DNA of 64,000 nt. Source: Haliclona indistincta (Eukaryota; Porifera; Demospongiae; Haplosclerida; Chalinidae). The notes below the pieces were generated by a model that was given only the letters and a program-made list of their open reading frames with translations, searched no databases and was not told the origin of the DNA. The DNA lies in assembly GCA_964017065.1 (NCBI GenBank), contig OZ024784.1, positions 17,837,152 through 17,901,151 on the forward strand, in the 5' to 3' direction. Positions 62,522 through 64,000 of this stretch are shown here, one piece after another (position 1 is the first letter of the stretch; every line of letters begins with the position of its first letter). The position numbers and the translations under genes were made by a program.

Positions 62522-64000
62522 CTACGACTGCACTGAACCATAGTTGATCATGACATCACGAGCATTTGGAGATGCTGGTTGACAACAAGATGGTGACGTA
62601 TCGTTCACAGTAGAGTTAATCCCACTCCTCTTTAAAAGAGGAACATACTCACTAGCAGATTCATAAAGCACGTGTAGACGATTGAAGAGCTTCGTGTGGC
62701 ATCCACAGTACATGAGCACTTGTACTAGAACATATACTCCGAACAGTATACCAGGAGTTAGTAGAACGATGATGCCAGTTAATAGATACTGTGAAGTTCC
62801 CTTTAACACCAAGATAAAAAAGTACAACGCTAATAAATTGGCAAAGACGTAGTAAGTACTCAATATTGCCTCCAGTATATTGTGCAGCTCTCTCTTGTAT
62901 GGTCTGAACATAAGAACTACAACACTCCACAGGACGAAAATTACTATTGAGCTCAAACAAATCGTTCCTGGATCACTGAAGACACTGTAAACTAGTAGAA
63001 CAATTGATCGAAGAAGAAACTGCAGTCCAGCCACAAATCTATAGTCTCTGTGATAGCTAACTCTGTCCTTAAAGTGACCTTGGAACACCTCCAGGAATGT
63101 GTTCACAAAGTGCACACACCTGAATGAGCAACAGCAACTCCTCAGACACCTCTGAAATGACCTCATCGGAGACAAGAACAGAAGAAGCAATGGCAGCACA
63201 TTGAAAAATAGAAGAAGTGCTATCGCAAGAACAGCATACGGAAGATGCTTGGGACCAAAATACATCAAGTCACTGTTGAATAAAGGAACTCTAGCTACCA
63301 AAGTTCCGTTGATATCATACAGTTTCGTGTAAGTGAGTATGTTGACTGAAACTATAGTGAATTTGGTGACTGATAGAAGAACGAAAGTGGCGAAAGTGTT
63401 CATGATTGATCTCATTGGATCGATTGATATGTGAAGAACCTTGAACAGTTTCACTATAGGCCATAGTAGCCAGTATACACACCACCACTGCCTAGCATGT
63501 AGCTCAGCTAGTGTATATGTAACCAGTACTAGAATCAGAGGATACAAGGCTATCAGATACTGAAATGCCAGTACATCTAAATTACCAAAGTGTTTTCCCA
63601 AGCACATGGGAGGCATGTATACCTGAAGCACATCAAGATTCCAAACACTGTATAAGGAAATGAGAAACTTATTGGCAATATTTGATATAAAAATTGATTG
63701 TGAAAGGACAAAAATTGCAGTCTGCCTAGTTGACAAGATTTGTGCCAGTAGAATAACCATCGAGATGTAAGGTGCTGCTGCATTGATACGAAACAAGAAG
63801 ACAATCAGGTAGAATATAGTGAGTGGACCAAACACAGCTAGTAAGGTGAGGAACCAGTTGCACTCTTTATCAGGAACACACTTCAGATCATACGTGTTGA
63901 CTGATACTGTATAGTCTCTCTTGCACTTGCCACACACAGTTCCCCTACGATTAATATCCTCACATACAGATTGAGTCAAGTTACATAAATCAGACCCTTC
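62522..64000 (-). CDS. Beta-helix/multi-pass membrane protein family, divergent copy 4 (C-terminal part, cut by window edge)
   Basis: The frame is open from the stop at 62522 to the window end (first codons EGSDLCNLTQSVCEDINR); the apparent TTG start at 63979 is only the first permitted start codon in the frame. CEDINRRGTVCGKC corresponds to the Cys-rich CGENRHGRLCGRC module of copies 1-3. About eight hydrophobic segments follow, with VFQGHFKDRVSYHRDYRFVAGLQFLLR matching in position the FKDRHRYFAGLYFLYR core (shortened here for reading). The tail is about 60 residues, ending MINYGSVQS with two tyrosines. It is far more diverged than copies 2 and 3. The ectodomain lies outside the window. Confidence 0.83.
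   Translation of the reverse strand, partial: EGSDLCNLTQSVCEDINRRGTVCGKCKRDYTVSVNTYDLKCVPDKECNWFLTLLAVFGPLTIFYLIVFLFRINAAAPYISMVILLAQILSTRQTAIFVLSQSIFISNIANKFLISLYSVWNLDVLQVYMPPMCLGKHFGNLDVLAFQYLIALYPLILVLVTYTLAELHARQWWCVYWLLWPIVKLFKVLHISIDPMRSIMNTFATFVLLSVTKFTIVSVNILTYTKLYDINGTLVARVPLFNSDLMYFGPKHLPYAVLAIALLLFFNVLPLLLLFLSPMRSFQRCLRSCCCSFRCVHFVNTFLEVFQGHFKDRVSYHRDYRFVAGLQFLLRSIVLLVYSVFSDPGTICLSSIVIFVLWSVVVLMFRPYKRELHNILEAILSTYYVFANLLALYFFILVLKGTSQYLLTGIIVLLTPGILFGVYVLVQVLMYCGCHTKLFNRLHVLYESASEYVPLLKRSGINSTVNDTSPSCCQPASPNARDVMINYGSVQS

Noticed and set aside
63977..63979. Start codon of the right-edge membrane protein
   Set aside because: It is a TTG, and the frame stays open upstream to the window end, so the true start lies outside.

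Overview
The window reads as nuclear DNA of an early-branching animal, most likely a demosponge (Amphimedon-like). The gene content is metazoan: an SH2 adaptor, a KIF6 kinesin, a pecanex C-terminal protein, CHP1-type EF-hand proteins, a death-fold/NACHT/LRR gene and Ig/FN3 receptors. Genes are densely packed, introns are mostly about 50-130 bp with GT-AG ends, and several families lie in tandem. The species call is inference. Exon boundaries were placed by hand from splice signals, reading phase and family similarity.

Layout. 1-9294: three tandem minus-strand genes, each one exon, for secreted beta-helix plus multi-pass membrane proteins (the leftmost is cut by the window edge). 9592-13448: two tandem minus-strand genes of the BtaA/DUF3419 betaine-lipid enzyme family. 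13561-14487: glyoxalase I, divergent from the second of these. 14899-20383 and 20893-32485: two plus-strand single-pass Ig/FN3 receptors of about 1524 and 3226 residues, sharing near-identical end modules but differing in the middle. 32618-33544: an SHB-like SH2 adaptor, convergent with the second receptor. 34375-36100 and 43108-44719: two CHP1-like EF-hand genes separated by about 7 kb of minisatellites, macro-repeats and an insertion that opens with a perfect 150-bp inverted repeat. 44909-49600: KIF6, sharing a short divergent promoter with the second CHP1 gene. 49880-51157: a single-exon SIRT6/7-type sirtuin. 52124-55936: a death-fold/NACHT/LRR gene with one in-frame TGA. 55994-58839: a kelch, coiled-coil and kinase protein. 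59035-62331: a pecanex C-terminal-domain gene without the usual N-terminal half. 62522-64000: the C-terminal part of a fourth, divergent beta-helix/multi-pass family member.

Functional themes. Surface recognition and signalling dominate: beta-helix ectodomain proteins, expanded Ig/FN3 receptors, an SH2 adaptor, a cytosolic NLR-type sensor and a kelch kinase. Metabolic and housekeeping genes (BtaA-like, glyoxalase I, CHP1, KIF6, sirtuin, pecanex) lie between them. The two receptor genes are the most distinctive feature: an array of alternating A-type and B-type Ig exons, all phase 1-1, sits between end modules that have been homogenised between the two genes. No tRNA, rRNA or CRISPR array was recognised.
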